The notes under the pieces: model-generated
What the model was told of the DNA's origin: nothing
The model's database searches: none
Seen by the model: the letters and a program-made list of their open reading frames with translations, nothing else
Part shown: positions 11,880 to 25,371 of the stretch, piece by piece
Position numbering within the stretch: the stretch's first letter is position 1
Layout of the letters: each line of letters opens with the position of its first letter
Source: Viscum album
Lineage: Eukaryota; Streptophyta; Magnoliopsida; Santalales; Viscaceae
Assembly (NCBI GenBank): GCA_963277665.1
Contig: OY728128.1
Location: 1,870,180,988-1,870,244,987, forward strand
Direction of reading: 5' to 3'
Length of the DNA stretch: 64,000 nucleotides
Made by a program: the position numbers and the translations under genes

Positions 11880-12130
11880 AGAATTACTATGCAACACATG
11901 ACCAAGAGTTGGTAGCAATAGTCTTTGCTCTGCGGATGTGGAGGAACTGTCTTCTATGAGACCACTTTATTGATTACTCAGGCAATCTAAGTCTAAGGTA
12001 CTTCTTAATGTAGAGAGACATAAACTTGATAATAAGGAGCTGGTTGGAGTTCTTGTTGGACTATGACATTGAGAGAGTCCATTATCTTAGGAATGGAATC
12101 ATCATGGTAGATTCTCTAAATTGTAAGTCT
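11880..12130 (+). pseudogene. pol (RH): Element F RNase H remnant
   Basis: One frame reads NYATHDQELVAIVFALRMWR (about 11882-11942), matching the Ty3/gypsy NYPTHDLELAAVVFALKxWR motif. SWLEFLLDYDIERVHYL follows near 12040-12095, equivalent to RWLEFLKDYDxxxxYHPGK. The HYLYG..FxIxSDHKSLKY segment between is broken by stops. This is the best preserved stretch of element F. Confidence 0.85.
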
Positions 12131-12199
12131 CATTCTTGCATAGTTGAATAGGAATACAAGAACTTTCTTTCCATGCAGATGAACCACATGGAAGAGGAG

Positions 12200-13640
12200 G
12201 GTACTTTATTTATTTAGTAGATTATGTTGTCCTTTCCCCACATTCTGTGTGTGAGGAAGGATCAATTGTTATACATAGACTGTTAGTTCCTATGGGACTA
12301 GATATCCTCAAGAGAATCACTAGATGAATTTTCTAAAGGATGAAATCGTGTTATACATTTCATGGTATAGACATTGGTATTGGTCATGATGTGAGAGGAT
12401 GTGAGTATTGAGTTTCAAAATTCTAAATTGGTTTTTCATTCTAGTGTAGGGATGATGTATCATGACTTTATAGTGTAGTTTTGAGGGGTGTTTATTATAG
12501 AGCAATATTAAGTTCATGTATATGTTCCCCACTTGTCATCTGGTGAAGGATAAGGACCATGTTATGGTAGGTTTTCTAAAACCACTTAGTTTATCTATGT
12601 GTAAATGGAATTTAATTTCCATGTAACAAATGATAAGGATTCTATAGATAGTGAGAGGCCATGGCACCATCTCGGTGATAGTAGAATGACTTAGGATGCT
12701 GTAAATCTTCTTTGATATAATGGAGTATATTTCGTTGGAGATTTTGGGGTAGTTTATTGTATGTGATATCTTAAACCTTCATGGGTTTTCCTTGATTATT
12801 GTTTCTGAACATGATGAATTATTCATGTAACGATTTTGGAGAGGCCTGGGTGAGGCAATCAGGACCCATATGCAGATGATTACAGTCATTCACCCCCATA
12901 CTGAACAGCATACTGAGTGCACTATCCATGTGTGGGGGATACATTGAGGGGCCGCATGTTAGAATTTGATTGTATTTGTTTGGATCACTTCTGATTGGTG
13001 GATATTTCTTAAAATAGTAGTTATCAATATACTATCATCACTGAACCATTCGAGGCCCATTATAGGAGACCTTCAAGGTCACTATTATGATGGAATATGA
13101 TTAGTGAGTTATCTATTATTGGGAAAGAGATATTATGGGAAATGAAAAATAAGGTTTATGTGATGAAAAAGTAGATGACTATAAATCATATTAGGAATAA
13201 AAATTATACATATCATCATCATAGGCCCTCATTGTTTTACCAAGGAGACCATGTTTTCCTGAGAGCCTCCCCACTATGATGATTATAGAGCTTCTTCTGG
13301 GGAGGCAAGTTATCCATAAGGTTCATTGGGGTCTTCAAGATATATCATGGGGTTTTATAGGTTTCTTACTTCCTCTCCTAACCCCCACAGTTGGAGCGGG
13401 TTCATGTCATCATCCATGTGTCAAGCTGTGGAAATACGTTCTAATTTTAATGCACATTATTCATTGGAGAGATTTTAACACTGATGATGGAGTAACATTC
13501 AGAGATCACCTAATGAAGGTCAAGTATCGATGTGATACAATATAAGGTGGTCAGACTATTATCTTTCTTTAAGTTCTATGGAATCATGGAAGCGTGAAAA
13601 AGTTCTCCTGGGATTGGGAGAGCGAGTTGTAGGCTTAGCA
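12200..13640 (+). pseudogene. pol (IN-CHD): Element F integrase and chromodomain remnants
   Basis: The core is recognisable at 12800-13080: SEHDELFM.RFW (equivalent to SDRDxRFTSxFW, with the second catalytic Asp altered to Glu), THMQMITVIHPHTEQHTE (equivalent to the TAFHPQTDGQSE motif, catalytic Glu retained), then a degraded YNNSYHxSIxxAPFEAxYGR block near 13030-13070. The C-terminal part has KxYxxHHHRPxxFYQGDHVFLRASP near 13195-13275. A chromodomain-like tail (FYGNHGSVKKFSWDWES, comparable to VxWRNHSxEEATWExE) occurs at about 13570-13630. Chromodomains target such integrases to methylated histone in chromoviruses. All frames are broken. Confidence 0.75.
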
Positions 13641-13700
13641 TACCCAATTTTTTTCATAGTTTATGATTTTAGAAGATAAAAATATTGATGGTGATAACAA

Positions 13701-16465
13701 TATAGAGACCCTTTTGCCTTATAAGACTTTAAGATATATGAAAGAATATTCTTGGAGCCAGGCATTGATACTATGTGTGATAATGATTCTTGGTGTTCCT
13801 AGAAGTAATTTTATGGAAATATTATATATATTTTATATCACATGCACACAATTATTCAAAAATAATGGGATATATCTTAAAAATAGTTTTATACTAGAAA
13901 TATTAGACCATTTTAAATTTAAAGTATGATATTTACCCTAGGTGTGACATAATTTGGATCGGCGCTGGATGTTCCGATAAAGCTATCATTTCTAGGTACA
14001 TCCAATGGATTATTTAATAAATCATTTAATTAATTCATTAAATGACATAAAATGAATTTCCTCTATTTATATATTGTTATGGAGACCACTAGGATTAGAA
14101 ACATAACCCTAGGATTTTTTAGAGGAGTATTCCAAAATTATTCATTAGTAAATCATGATTGGACAAGACTAACTTTTATATCTAGGTGAATAGAGGCACA
14201 TCAAATGCAAGAAGTCATTTCTTCAATTGGAGGCTACTTTCTTCACCAATGATCAATCTGAATCAATTTAGGATTTGTTATTTTTGGATTTTCCCATTTT
14301 GATTAAAATAATGATCAGATCAAAACATTATTTCATGATATTTCTTTAAAATAAATCCTTCACATGAGCCTATGTATCATATTTCAATATTTTATCAAAT
14401 TAATCACCATTGTGGCAGGTTTCATACCACGGATATCCCCAATTTATATTTAATTTTCAAAAAAACTTCTCTAATGATTATTACACATTTTTTTGTAATA
14501 TTTCACCATAATTAATAAAGACACTTAATCATTAGACTATAGGGCCATGGTTTCACTTTTCTTGGTGTGTTGGAGTGTGATTGAACACCTGGATTCATTG
14601 TAAATTTGAATACAATGAATAGATTAGAGATGTGTGCATGGATTATGATTCTGGTGGGATGCATGTGATTTCCATTATGGATATGGGGCATGGGATCATT
14701 ATTGAAGTAGTACAGGAGGTACTTAAAGTGGAGACAACAACATGTGGAAGGATCATGATTCAATTATCGACCACTATATGGTTAAAATCATCTATCACAG
14801 AAGGATTCCACCAATTATGGGTTTTCAAATTGTTTGATTTGTTGTTGAAGAAACATATTTGAAATCCCCATATAAGATCTATATTTTTGTGAAAATATGA
14901 ATAAGAAATATAATTTTATGAACACACATTGAGAAGTCCCTTAGTTGTGGAGGATAGGGTTTTGGGGTGTGTTGCATATCACACCCCATGTGGGAACCCC
15001 ACATGTTGTGTGGCCCATTATTGTTTTTTGAATGTGTAAACTGGGAGTACATGGGAGTGGACATGGGTAGGCACATGACATGTATTGGAACATGGTTGGT
15101 TACATGTACATATCTTGATAGACATGGCCAGGAGGACCTGACATGGCCCCGATTATCCAAGACAAACCATGTAGTGACCTTACACACCATTTGGTGCTAC
15201 TTTTCCTACCATCCACATACTGGAGAGGATTGGGGCAAAGATTAGGATTAGGACCACACCCTATGTGGACCCGTTTTTTCCTTTGGGGGAAACTTATACC
15301 TATCATATCTTTATCATTTGAACTCATAATTTGTCATGTGAGTAGTCTATCCTATGTGTTTTTTTCACATAGAAAAAAATAATGGATTTTTTAGTTTAAT
15401 TTGATCTTCAATGTGACATGTACTGATCATGAAAAATCATTAGATAGAAATCAACAAATGTAGTTATCAGATTAGATCATCTAATTGGGACCCTCTTATT
15501 GGGATAGTGCATGAGTCCTTCTACAGAGTAGAACCCCCTCCTGATGGACTGGGCAGTGGGTCATATATCCATAATTATAGTTAAACCCTCCTTCCAATAA
15601 AGGGAATGGGTCTACTACCTTCTAAGTGGAACCCTCCTATTATACTGGGGCATGGATACTCTATCTTGAAATTTTTACAATTTGACTTTGTGGCATAGTT
15701 GAAAACTATGGCTACACAAAGAAACCCTTTGGAAAAACATGTGAGATGTTTGGTATCGATGATAGTCCTTTGGAAATATTGGAAGAATCTTTCCTAAGGA
15801 CATGATATTAGATAAAGACCCCCCTTTCTCTATCTTCAAAGTTTCTTTTATGAGAATATAGATCCCTATTGTTGTATTTATTTCCACTATTTCTATTGGT
15901 TGATTTTTCTTCTTTTTTGATGCCTCTTATTTATCCCCTTAAATTTCTATGGTGTCTTAATGGGTATGTATATAATCACCTATTTTCAGGATTTTCTAGA
16001 GCATGTCTTGTCTTATGTAGATAAAAGACAAGTCGGTGGTGATTTCAGAGAATCATAGGTATACCCTGGTGTATTTCTCTATGTATACTGGTCGAAGCTT
16101 AGTGATCTAGAGTCGGTCACTCCCATCATTTTCTTTTCTAGTTAATTTATTATTAGGAAATAATTTCAGATTGGGTGTGTATTTTTTCCTTTATATTTTA
16201 GATTACACAATTCCACTCTTCTGTATTCGGTAGAGGTTATTCCATGCATTAATTATACTCTATATGTTAATATATTTTTTGTTGTTCTGCTTAACTTCTC
16301 TATAGAGATAGTTGACTGCGTGTAATCTAGTAATTAGAAAAAGGGCATCCAATTAGTATATTTTTTTAGCATTGGTCTCTAGCCTCATTAATATGGAGGT
16401 GGTCTTGGGGTAATGCGGTTTGAGAATTCTACTGTCCATGAGGGCCCTAGTGGGTAGAATCCTAA
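13701..16465 (+). repeat. Element F 3' LTR, about 2.76 kb
   Basis: The start is placed after a purine-rich remnant at 13686-13700 (TTGATGGTGATAACA), at TATAGAGACCC (TG changed to TA); the alternative start is TGTGACAT at 13943. The end, at about 16465, is set by alignment with the 5' LTR remnant that stops at 8760. Inside are a CATG-rich GC-richer stretch (about 14960-15250) and a four-unit degenerate minisatellite (15487-15672). Short open frames overlap on both strands between 14500 and 15380; I do not support any as a gene. Confidence 0.55.
15487..15672 (+). repeat. Four degenerate tandem units of about 45-60 bp
   Basis: Units begin near 15487, 15531, 15593 and 15629, each with a GAACCCTCCTxxT-like head followed by a GGGxxATGGGTC-like middle and, in most, CTACCTTCTAAGTG-like tail. 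Found inside the F 3' LTR; the F 5' LTR remnant does not cover this part. Confidence 0.65.
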
Positions 16466-19400
16466 AAGTTACCAATCAAATTGACCAAAATTTAAAGATT
16501 CAAATTAACCAATACCATAAATCCTTGTTCCAAAAAAAATACAACATTTCTGACAAATTTTTCTAATTTTAATAAATTAATTTTAACATAAATATATAAA
16601 ATAAAATGGAAAAAATGATTTTATAAAAAATAGTATATCATCCTAAAATAAAGTTGAACCAAAATCAAGATTCCTATACAAATAATTAGATTATTTTTAA
16701 ATAGATGAGATTTAGGTTACTTTAAGATAATAATAAAAACATAGTGGTAATTTTTAATTAATTTATTTAATTATAGGAAATGAATGCTTTTTAAAAATTC
16801 ATAATTTTCAATATTTACTAAAAAATAAACATGTTCAAAGAAAATCTAAAAATTCTTCCAAAGCCTATTATGATATGATGATTTTCAAAAAATTATTCAT
16901 TACATAAAATATAATATGAAAAAAATTCTCAAATTAAAAAAAAAATCATGCCCATAATGGTATTCAAACATTTTTTAAATACATATTCCTTTTGAAGCTT
17001 AAAATTAATTTACCCTTATTCATTGATCGACAATAAAAAAAAGATAAATCTAAATTTTTTTTGTTTGATTTCATTATTTTTATTGAATAAATCCCTTATA
17101 TATATATCTAAATTCAGTAATTCTGATCAATACAGCCAATTTAACAGCTAATTTTTAATAGTCATATTAAAATATTGATAATTTTTAATTTATTACAGTT
17201 CTCCAACCTGCCCGAATGGCCCGAAAGCCTTATTTTTTATAAATTTTTGATAACCCCCCTTTCAAGGGATGAGGGGGAACCCTTACAAGTCCCATAGTAT
17301 TAGATATTATATGACCTGTAGTTATTAGGAAATATATAGACTATACATAGAACTGCTCCTCCCCAAATTTTTCATCGTGATATCATCTCTCCACTTTCAC
17401 ACAGCTTGTTTGGCTAGGATTTCCATGAAAGTAGAGGCTAATCCCGATGGAAATTCCATACCCTCTCTTTCCAAAAAAATCCACTTAGCTTCTTCTCTGG
17501 TGAATGTGCATAATCTGATTCCTCGTCTGTAGTTTGCTCCTTATGGAGTCTATCTGATCATTTAAGCACAATTTCAGGTGTCCTGAAGGTCTTGAGGTGG
17601 CCCGAAGGCCTTCAGGTGTCCTGAACGCATTACTGGCCTGAATGACTAGGGTGGCCCGAAGGCCTTAAAGGACCCAAGGCCCAAACCAGTGGCCCAAAAT
17701 CCCGTATGGATGAATAGTTCTGGATGTTATAGTACTAAACAGTGTCTGCTATAGTACTACTACAGTACCTCAAAAAATTATGTCTCTATCCAATTCTGAA
17801 CTTGGGTCTCTTAGATTCACTTGACGAGTCCTCACCAATTGGGTTGAGTCTCTTGTGCTATTTCAGTTCTCCTAAAGATTGGTATTTCATGTTATGTCAG
17901 CTAAAAAATGTATTCTTTGATGATGAAATTTTAATGTGGGGAAAACTCCCCCCACCCCACTTTAAATTAAATTATGTCCTAAAATTGTTATTTTGGTTAT
18001 AAAGTTTTCAATATATGTAAATAACATTGTTTAAAAAACATTATATAAGGAGATAATAAAACTACCATTACGAAGCAAAAATGGGAAAGAAAAAAAGATA
18101 TATAAAATAAAACATAATTTATTTCTTATATAAGCATATATTTATTATGAAGTGAAAATTTCGACATTGAGGGAAAAAATAATTTATAATAAATAATATT
18201 GTGATAGAGAGTGTGTTCATGAGAATATTAATGAATAAAAAACACAAATAAGTAATAGATAAAGAAGTCCATTAATTAATTTTAAATGAAGGTGATGGTT
18301 TTTTTTACATTCAAGATAATTTTAATAGACTTGGGAGATTCTTTAACTATCATGGTAGAGGACATGATAAATTATACTTATTTGTATTCATCTAATTTTA
18401 TAAGCCTAATTTCATCTATTGGTGATTATTCATCAAATTTCCACAATAATACCATCTCTTACTCAAAAAAATGAATATTCAAGGTGAATTTCTCATTCCT
18501 AAGCCACTAAAAATTACTTTTAACAGATCACAAGATCCCAAATTGGTTTAAAAATTATTCCACTTTTTATATCCATTAACAAAAACAAAATTGGTTAGAC
18601 TAATATGACATAATATCCACCATGAATAAAACTTCATAGGGATAAATGATCCATTAATATTGGAAGACTCAACAATAACACCCACTTTTCAAATTAAATC
18701 ATTCTATAAAAAAATAACCTTATAACTCTTCAAATATTATTGACTAAATTGAACCCCAAATGTTAATATGATTTGATCAAATGTTATTCAATGATAAACT
18801 TAAAATTTATCTTCAAACTACATTTATTTTAAACCAAAAATATATACCATAATTATGTACTCCTATAACAAAATACTCTTTTAGATAATTAACCTAAATA
18901 ACTATAAAATCACTATAAAAACTAATATTCTTCAACAAGATAACTCGATATTTATTCTATTAATGAAATCTCTTTCTAAAAAATAATATTTTTTTACATA
19001 ATCTTATATTGTTACCCTAAACAATATATGACCATATCCCAAAATTACATGAATCACATATTCACTAAATTAATATTAAATATAATGGTTATTTATACAA
19101 TAAAAAATATTTTAAAAATATATAAAAACCCCTTTATCGCAATTATAAATAATTACATCAACATCCATGAACATATTATTTATAAAATATTTCAATACTT
19201 GTAAAATTATTTTCATAAAAAATAGACTTCCTCAAATATTTTTTTCATTAAAACACAAACTAATAATGAATGTATGTATCCATATTTTTCTCCCCAAATA
19301 TTCTTAATAAACACACACTCTAATAGCAAAAAAATCAAATGGTGAATTTATGACTTTACACTTATGATCAACCATAAACTTATCAAGTCATGCTAGTTAT

Positions 19401-22400
19401 GAAATATCCTCTAACACTATTGCATATGATAGGATTCCATAGTTTCAATCCTATAATTTATCATAGTTGTTCATATGGAAAATAATAAGTAACCCATGCA
19501 TTCAACAAAATGTGTGTATCTAGGTGTTAAATCATAGGACCATTCATTGTACACAATTGATGATCGAGTTAATACACAATTCCCCCACTTTGAGAGTAGT
19601 GACCCTAAGGTGTATGATTTCCACAACCATATTCACTTTCAAGTATCCATAGAGGGTTTCATTCTCTAGAAAATCAACACAATATATACTTTAGAAAAAC
19701 TATTTTATATTAAAATATAATTAAACATGAACCTATAATATCTCATAAGATTATTTTATCTAATATATGTTCTCGAAAATCTAGTTATCAGTTGTCCTTC
19801 TACACTTTCGTTCATACAAACTATAACTCCTTGAATCCAGTATCACCAAATGAGTAATAATTTAATACATGGGAAAAATATGAAATAGATCACAATATGA
19901 ATTTTTGAATAGTTTAGTTGCCTTTAGAGATTATATATATACATTATTCACAACTTATATAATAAAAATAATAATTCTTATGAAAAAATTATTATTTATT
20001 ATAGTATATCCCTCAAATCATTAAAATATCCATTTTTAATATCTTTGGGAAAATAAAACATAAAAAATCATGCTCAGATACATAGTAATTGAAGCCATAC
20101 AATAGAAGAAATCATTAAATAAATTAACCAAAAATAATATCATAGATATAAACACTAAACAAATATGTTATATAACTAATATCATAAAAGGGGAATATAT
20201 CCATGGATGGAATAAAAATATAAAAAATAAATTGGTCAATAATTAAATATTTCATATTGATGTAAGGAATAATATAAAAAATCATTATCATATCATCAAG
20301 TAATTATTTCAAGAAAACATAAACATAATTTCACGACCTCATGCTATGAAATAAAAAATAATTTGGCAATCATAAACCAAATTCCTTGACGAGTTGGGGA
20401 AAATTTTATTTTTATTTTGAAATAATTGATTTAAAATATTAAAATATCGATAATATTATAGAAAATATTTTCTTTTAAAGTAAAAAAATTGAATCTTATA
20501 TTAGAAAATTCAAGGAAAATAGTATTTTCAATGATAGTAAAATCTTTACAGGTATTACACATTAAAACAGTGATTCCGTTCACACCTCTAGTAGAAAGTT
20601 CATCATTCATAAAATTAAAGGAAGATTAATTTTTCTAATTTTAAAATAAATAAATACAAGTGTAATAATTTGGTTAATAAATCATTGAGTAATTTTAAAA
20701 TAAATCATGAAAACATTTGAATGAAAATATTTAAATTTATGAAAAATTTTCTTTACGAAATGTAAAAACAAAGTTGATTTTTTTAAAACCATTCATTTGT
20801 TCTTTTGAGTACATATAGGGAGGAAAAGAAATTGAAAATTTTTAATTTCAATAAATAGTTTTAGGGGGTGAAAAAAATTCATATTATTATAGTAATAATA
20901 TATAGTTCCCTCAATAGAAACATAAAAATAAACTATCTAAAAAAGAAATCATTTTTTAACATAATGATTGAACTCCTTTGCTATGATTTGAACCAAAATA
21001 CCTTGAATCAAATAACATCATGTATATTTTTATATAAAATTAATTAAATTAATTCATATATGTAAAAATTATTTTTTGGGGTATTAAGTGCACTATACAA
21101 AGAAATCATGGTCTCTAACAAGAAACAATTCTCAAGAAAATGATACGCACTCACTCATAATCCACTTTTTATCCCAAAAATCCTAAAGCTCATGAAGGTC
21201 TAAAGTATAGGATGCCTACTGAATCTACATTAATAAAAAGTTTACAATACTATGTAATATAACCCATACAATTAAAAATAATAATATTATCATTGGATTT
21301 CCCCTTTATTGGAGAGGATTTCATGCACCATGTTTCTCAACCTCTGGTTTTCACTTACCATCATGTATTTACCAATGTGGATCCTAAATATTATGATGAG
21401 GTAGATAAGATACTTTGAAACATTGGTTATATCTTAGAGGACTTCTAAAATAAAATGGAATCCAAATTCCACATATCCAATATTTATTTTTTATATCGTG
21501 TATAGAGATAGGTCGTCATATAGAGCTCTTATCTCAACCGTAATAAAATTTCTCTCCCCAAAAAAGGTGTTAACACCTAGGATAACTGATCCTCTTCCAT
21601 CATGAACCAAACACCCCCTCTTATAACACCTTTAATATAACATCCAACAATATTATTATTTATACCAGCATTGGGTTGATTCCAAATAACCCAACTCCCT
21701 TTGAAATTTTTTCTTAACCTCTCTTTGACAATGAAGCCTCTTTGAATTAACCCCTTATCATGGAAGTGGGGCTTCCACCTAAAAAAACAAAACCAAGCTT
21801 CACCACAAAAGAAAAATGGTGATGCTTTATGAAAAAATATTAGAATGTAATTACTTATTGACCTTTATTCATTTCCACCCAAAGAACCCATCACACAATA
21901 AATGCTTCCATTTTTTCCTTCATTATCATGATTATCAACCCCCAAAAACCAAGAATAAATAAATTCTTGGATGGATCCACCCAAAACCTAAATTCCTAAT
22001 CATTGGATGATGAGTTATCATATGAATTGTTCATAGTTTTCATCTAAGATAAAATGGCATGCGAACTCCATTTCAGGAATCTTGTTACACTAGCAACACA
22101 ATTCCAAGTAGATAAACTTATTATAAATATTTTTCCATAGTTAGAATTGCCTTCACCCATGATCTATTGAAAATAAATTTCATCTTTATGGGGATATCCT
22201 TACACCATAACCTACACTACTGGAGGTCTACTCTGTAAAATTACACCTATTAGGTTCATTGTCAAGGAAGATACAAACATACGTGATCTTTTGATCTTTA
22301 TTAAGGGCGGAATCAATAAAATATTAGTTCATGATCAAATTATTAAATGAGATATCCAAGACTAGAAATATTGGGAAATATAAAGTACATCAAACATAAT

Positions 22401-22600
22401 TATCATTTTAAAACCTGATATTTCCCTATCCAAAAATCCATCACATTGGTTCTTTCAGTGCCTCAAAGCCTCCTATAATACAATAATCTATGATCAAATA
22501 CCTTTGAATACTCTCCACCTTAAATCGCCCATCCACCCCATATCAATATTTCATAAACTTTTCCCATAAGGGCATACATCATAAACTGATTAAGAGATCA
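16466..22600. other. Unclassified AT-rich DNA, no gene supported
   Basis: No readable protein domain, RNA gene or clear terminal repeat was found on either strand. It is probably old transposon debris. Points inside it: a GC-richer repeat patch at 17205-17700, a purine-tract-like GGGGAAAACTCCCC at 17937-17950 that could mark an old element end, and a moderately GC-richer stretch at 21250-22600 with the palindrome GGTGTTAACACC at 21568-21579. Open frames up to 86 codons occur but resemble nothing I know. Confidence 0.5.
17205..17700 (+). repeat. GC-richer patch with repeated GGCCCGAAGGCCTT-like units
   Basis: GGCCCGAA(A/G)GCC occurs near 17217, 17599 and 17651, with related CCTGAAGGTCTTGAGG, GGCCTTCAGGTGTCCTGAACGC and GGCCTGAATGACTAGGG units between. 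GGCCCGAAGGCC is close to self-complementary. No coding frame accompanies it. Confidence 0.6.
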
Positions 22601-25371
22601 ATTGAGACATATTAATTTAATAACAAAGAAAATGAAGATGTGTCATAACCCAATGAAAATAAATTGAGTAAAGAAACACTTTTACATGAGTCTTACTAAC
22701 ATTGTATATACATTACCTCATGTATAATAAATTAATACTGATTATATACATTCTTAAGAAAAAAATAGTTGGACTAAAATATTATTATTTGTTATATTTC
22801 ATTCATTATTGTCCCTTCTGTATCGTTAAATTGGTTAAAATCATGTCAGATTTTAGGAGTAAATTTAAATCATTTTCACCAAACATCTTCGGTAGATTGA
22901 CCATGGTCAAAGTGGTCAATGATTAATCATATCGAAAATTCTAATCATTAAATAAATATAATTTTTTATATTAATCTTTTTGTCATCATCAATGAAAGTG
23001 AACATGAACAATTAATGAGATACCTTCCTAGAGGTTATAGTCCACACATAAGCATGAGTGACATTATCATTTTTGAAGGGTGGAATGGTAAGAAGGTAAC
23101 AAACATATTATATTTATGTAACAAAAATTGTATCATGAATATCATATATAATCATTAAATCAATCAGAAAAACATCATTGAAAGGAATTTAATATAAATG
23201 AAATACATTGATTTGTGATGCTTTGGTTTAAACATATGTATGAACATTGGATATGTTTCCCATTTGATGAATAAAGAGATGAATAAGGTATTTATATTAT
23301 CATAATAACAAATCAGTATATGGTATATACTAATATTGTTATATTCTAATGGTATTAAAATGTATGTAGGGGGTATATGAAGAATTAAAATTAAAATACA
23401 CATTTAAGTCGATTACCATCTTTTTGAAGAACATCATTTCAATTACACCACAAGAATTCTAGGATGTAATCTCAAGGAGACCTTGATTTATATAAAGAGG
23501 GGTTGAATTTTAGGACTTATTTAATTGTAGATCATGTTCGAGCTACATGTCTCAATTAATTTTAGGAAGAGAGTAGGTGTGGGGTACTTTTATAATATAG
23601 ACGAGGTTTACCCTTGTATTTACATGAAGTATTAAATTATGATGAATTATTTTTCAGGTTCATGGGGAACCTAAATTTTATATGTTATTGATAAAATGAA
23701 TATAATTCAAAATAATATCATCTAATAAAACTTATACATGTTAGGTTGATTTTTTAACCCATGTATCTATATTTTAAACTCTGGATAACCTTTTTAATAA
23801 TTATTGTGATAAAAATAGTTTTTACTCATTAAGGGTCATGAATAACATAATAAATGGAAAAGTGACTAATAAGTGTATAATTAATGATATTATTGACCAT
23901 ATCCCATTAAATATTCAATATATAATATTTTAATAAATTTAAATCATTTAATAATTTTTTTGACATAAAATAATCTAAGGTAATTTTCATTACTATTCAT
24001 ATAATTGATATTTAAAATCATCAAGTCATAAAAAAATTCAAATATAAATATTTAACATGTCACTAATACATTATATTTATATTAAAAAAATTAACATTGT
24101 GAGTCACCTAAAAAATATTTCTTTATTTGTAATTAAATTCATTTATTGATTTTTATACTCTGCATAACCAATGTGTCGTAATTGAATAATCATTTAATGA
24201 AATTATTTAATCTCAAAAAAATTTAAATAAAAAAACATCAAAAAACATTATTCATCATATAAACAACTAATTAGTACCATTAATATATTTTTTATCCTTA
24301 GAAAGTCATATTATATATATTAAAATCAAAAAATTAAAATATCGGTATTATTCTTTCCTTAAACTGATATAAATGCCTTTATAAATGAATAACAAAAAAA
24401 GTACGCTAAAATATTATATTTTTTGGTCAAAAAATAATTCAACAAATACATTAATTTTATGTATAAGAGTTATTTTCAGTTATTTTATCTTTAATTTTAA
24501 CCTAAGTTAAGCTAATTTACCCTTCAATATGGTGACAAATTTTTACCATGGTTCCTATTGTTAGTAATAAAAACATTAAGGGTCATATTTTCAAAATACT
24601 AATATCCTGATTCCAAATATGGAATCCATTATCTAATATTAAATTTCAATAAGTGGAAGAAATATATTTTAATGTTAATGCATAAATTTTAATAAAAAAT
24701 ATTGTTTTGAAAATTGTGTTCTTAAGATAAAAAAACGTATATCAAAATCATGAATAATGATTTTTCCTATGTAATTAAATAGAAAATTTATAATTAAAAG
24801 ATAATTATTTTTCTGTATTATCAAATTAAAAATATAATTGAACTTTTAAATTACTTTTTTGAATGATAATAAATGATATTTTTAAAAAATTGGAATTTTT
24901 CATTATTCACTCAATAATCAACATTTTCATAAAAATCAAAAAATATCATCCTAATATAGTTATGAATTAAATTCTTAAAAAATTATATTCATTCCCCCAA
25001 ATAAAATTTTAATAAATGGTAGTGAATAATTATTATTTCCATACACAAAGTACTATAAAAACAATTTTTAAAAATAATGTATTTTTGAAGCAAAAAATGA
25101 CTTTATTCATATTCTTTTCATAGTAAAAAAATTAGATGAAAGTTAAATTTATTGATTGGGTAAATTATTCATATGAAAAAATAATTTCCACATATATTTA
25201 ATATTTCAGTTATATCGATACATTCTAATAATTTAATGGGCATGTTATAATTTTCATATTTAAATAATACTATTAAAATTTTATATTATAGTTTTATTAC
25301 ACCTTTTTGTTGAATATGAAGAATTTTATCGAGAATACTATTCATCTAAAATATTTTTTTTTAAATTCTAC
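22600..25371 (-). repeat. LTR E: old minus-strand LTR of the A/C/D type, bounds approximate
   Basis: Supported by a promoter-like ACTTTTATAATA (TATAAAA on minus, 23588-23594) in a context like the D and C LTR promoters, one decayed CpG-type box at about 23028-23075, and similarity of 22640-22740 to 29290-29400 in D, all in the same order and with the same 557-560 bp spacing from box to TATA as in D. The PBS-side end seems missing or replaced by unrelated DNA near 22600. The right end is set tentatively at a CTACA at 25371. Confidence 0.5.

Larger units (their letters stand above)
8406..16465 (+). mobile_element. Element F: decayed Ty3/gypsy chromovirus interrupted by A
   Basis: Plus-strand element. 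Its 5' LTR survives only as the 3' end (8406-8760), because A sits inside it. This is shown by similarity of 8406-8760 to 16112-16465 at the end of the 3' LTR. A tRNA-Met type PBS follows at 8764. Protease, RT, RNase H, integrase and chromodomain remnants follow between about 10330 and 13640, then a polypurine-like stretch and a 3' LTR from about 13701. Decay is much heavier than in A: no domain has a frame open for more than a few dozen codons. It is therefore older than the A insertion, as nesting also requires. Confidence 0.8.

Noticed and set aside
14512..15382. Cluster of overlapping open frames on both strands
   Set aside because: They lie within the F 3' LTR, overlap each other in opposite directions and owe their length to repeated CATG words.
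17742..18002. 86-codon open frame, plus strand
   Set aside because: No domain or homologue recognised; the surroundings look like old transposon debris.
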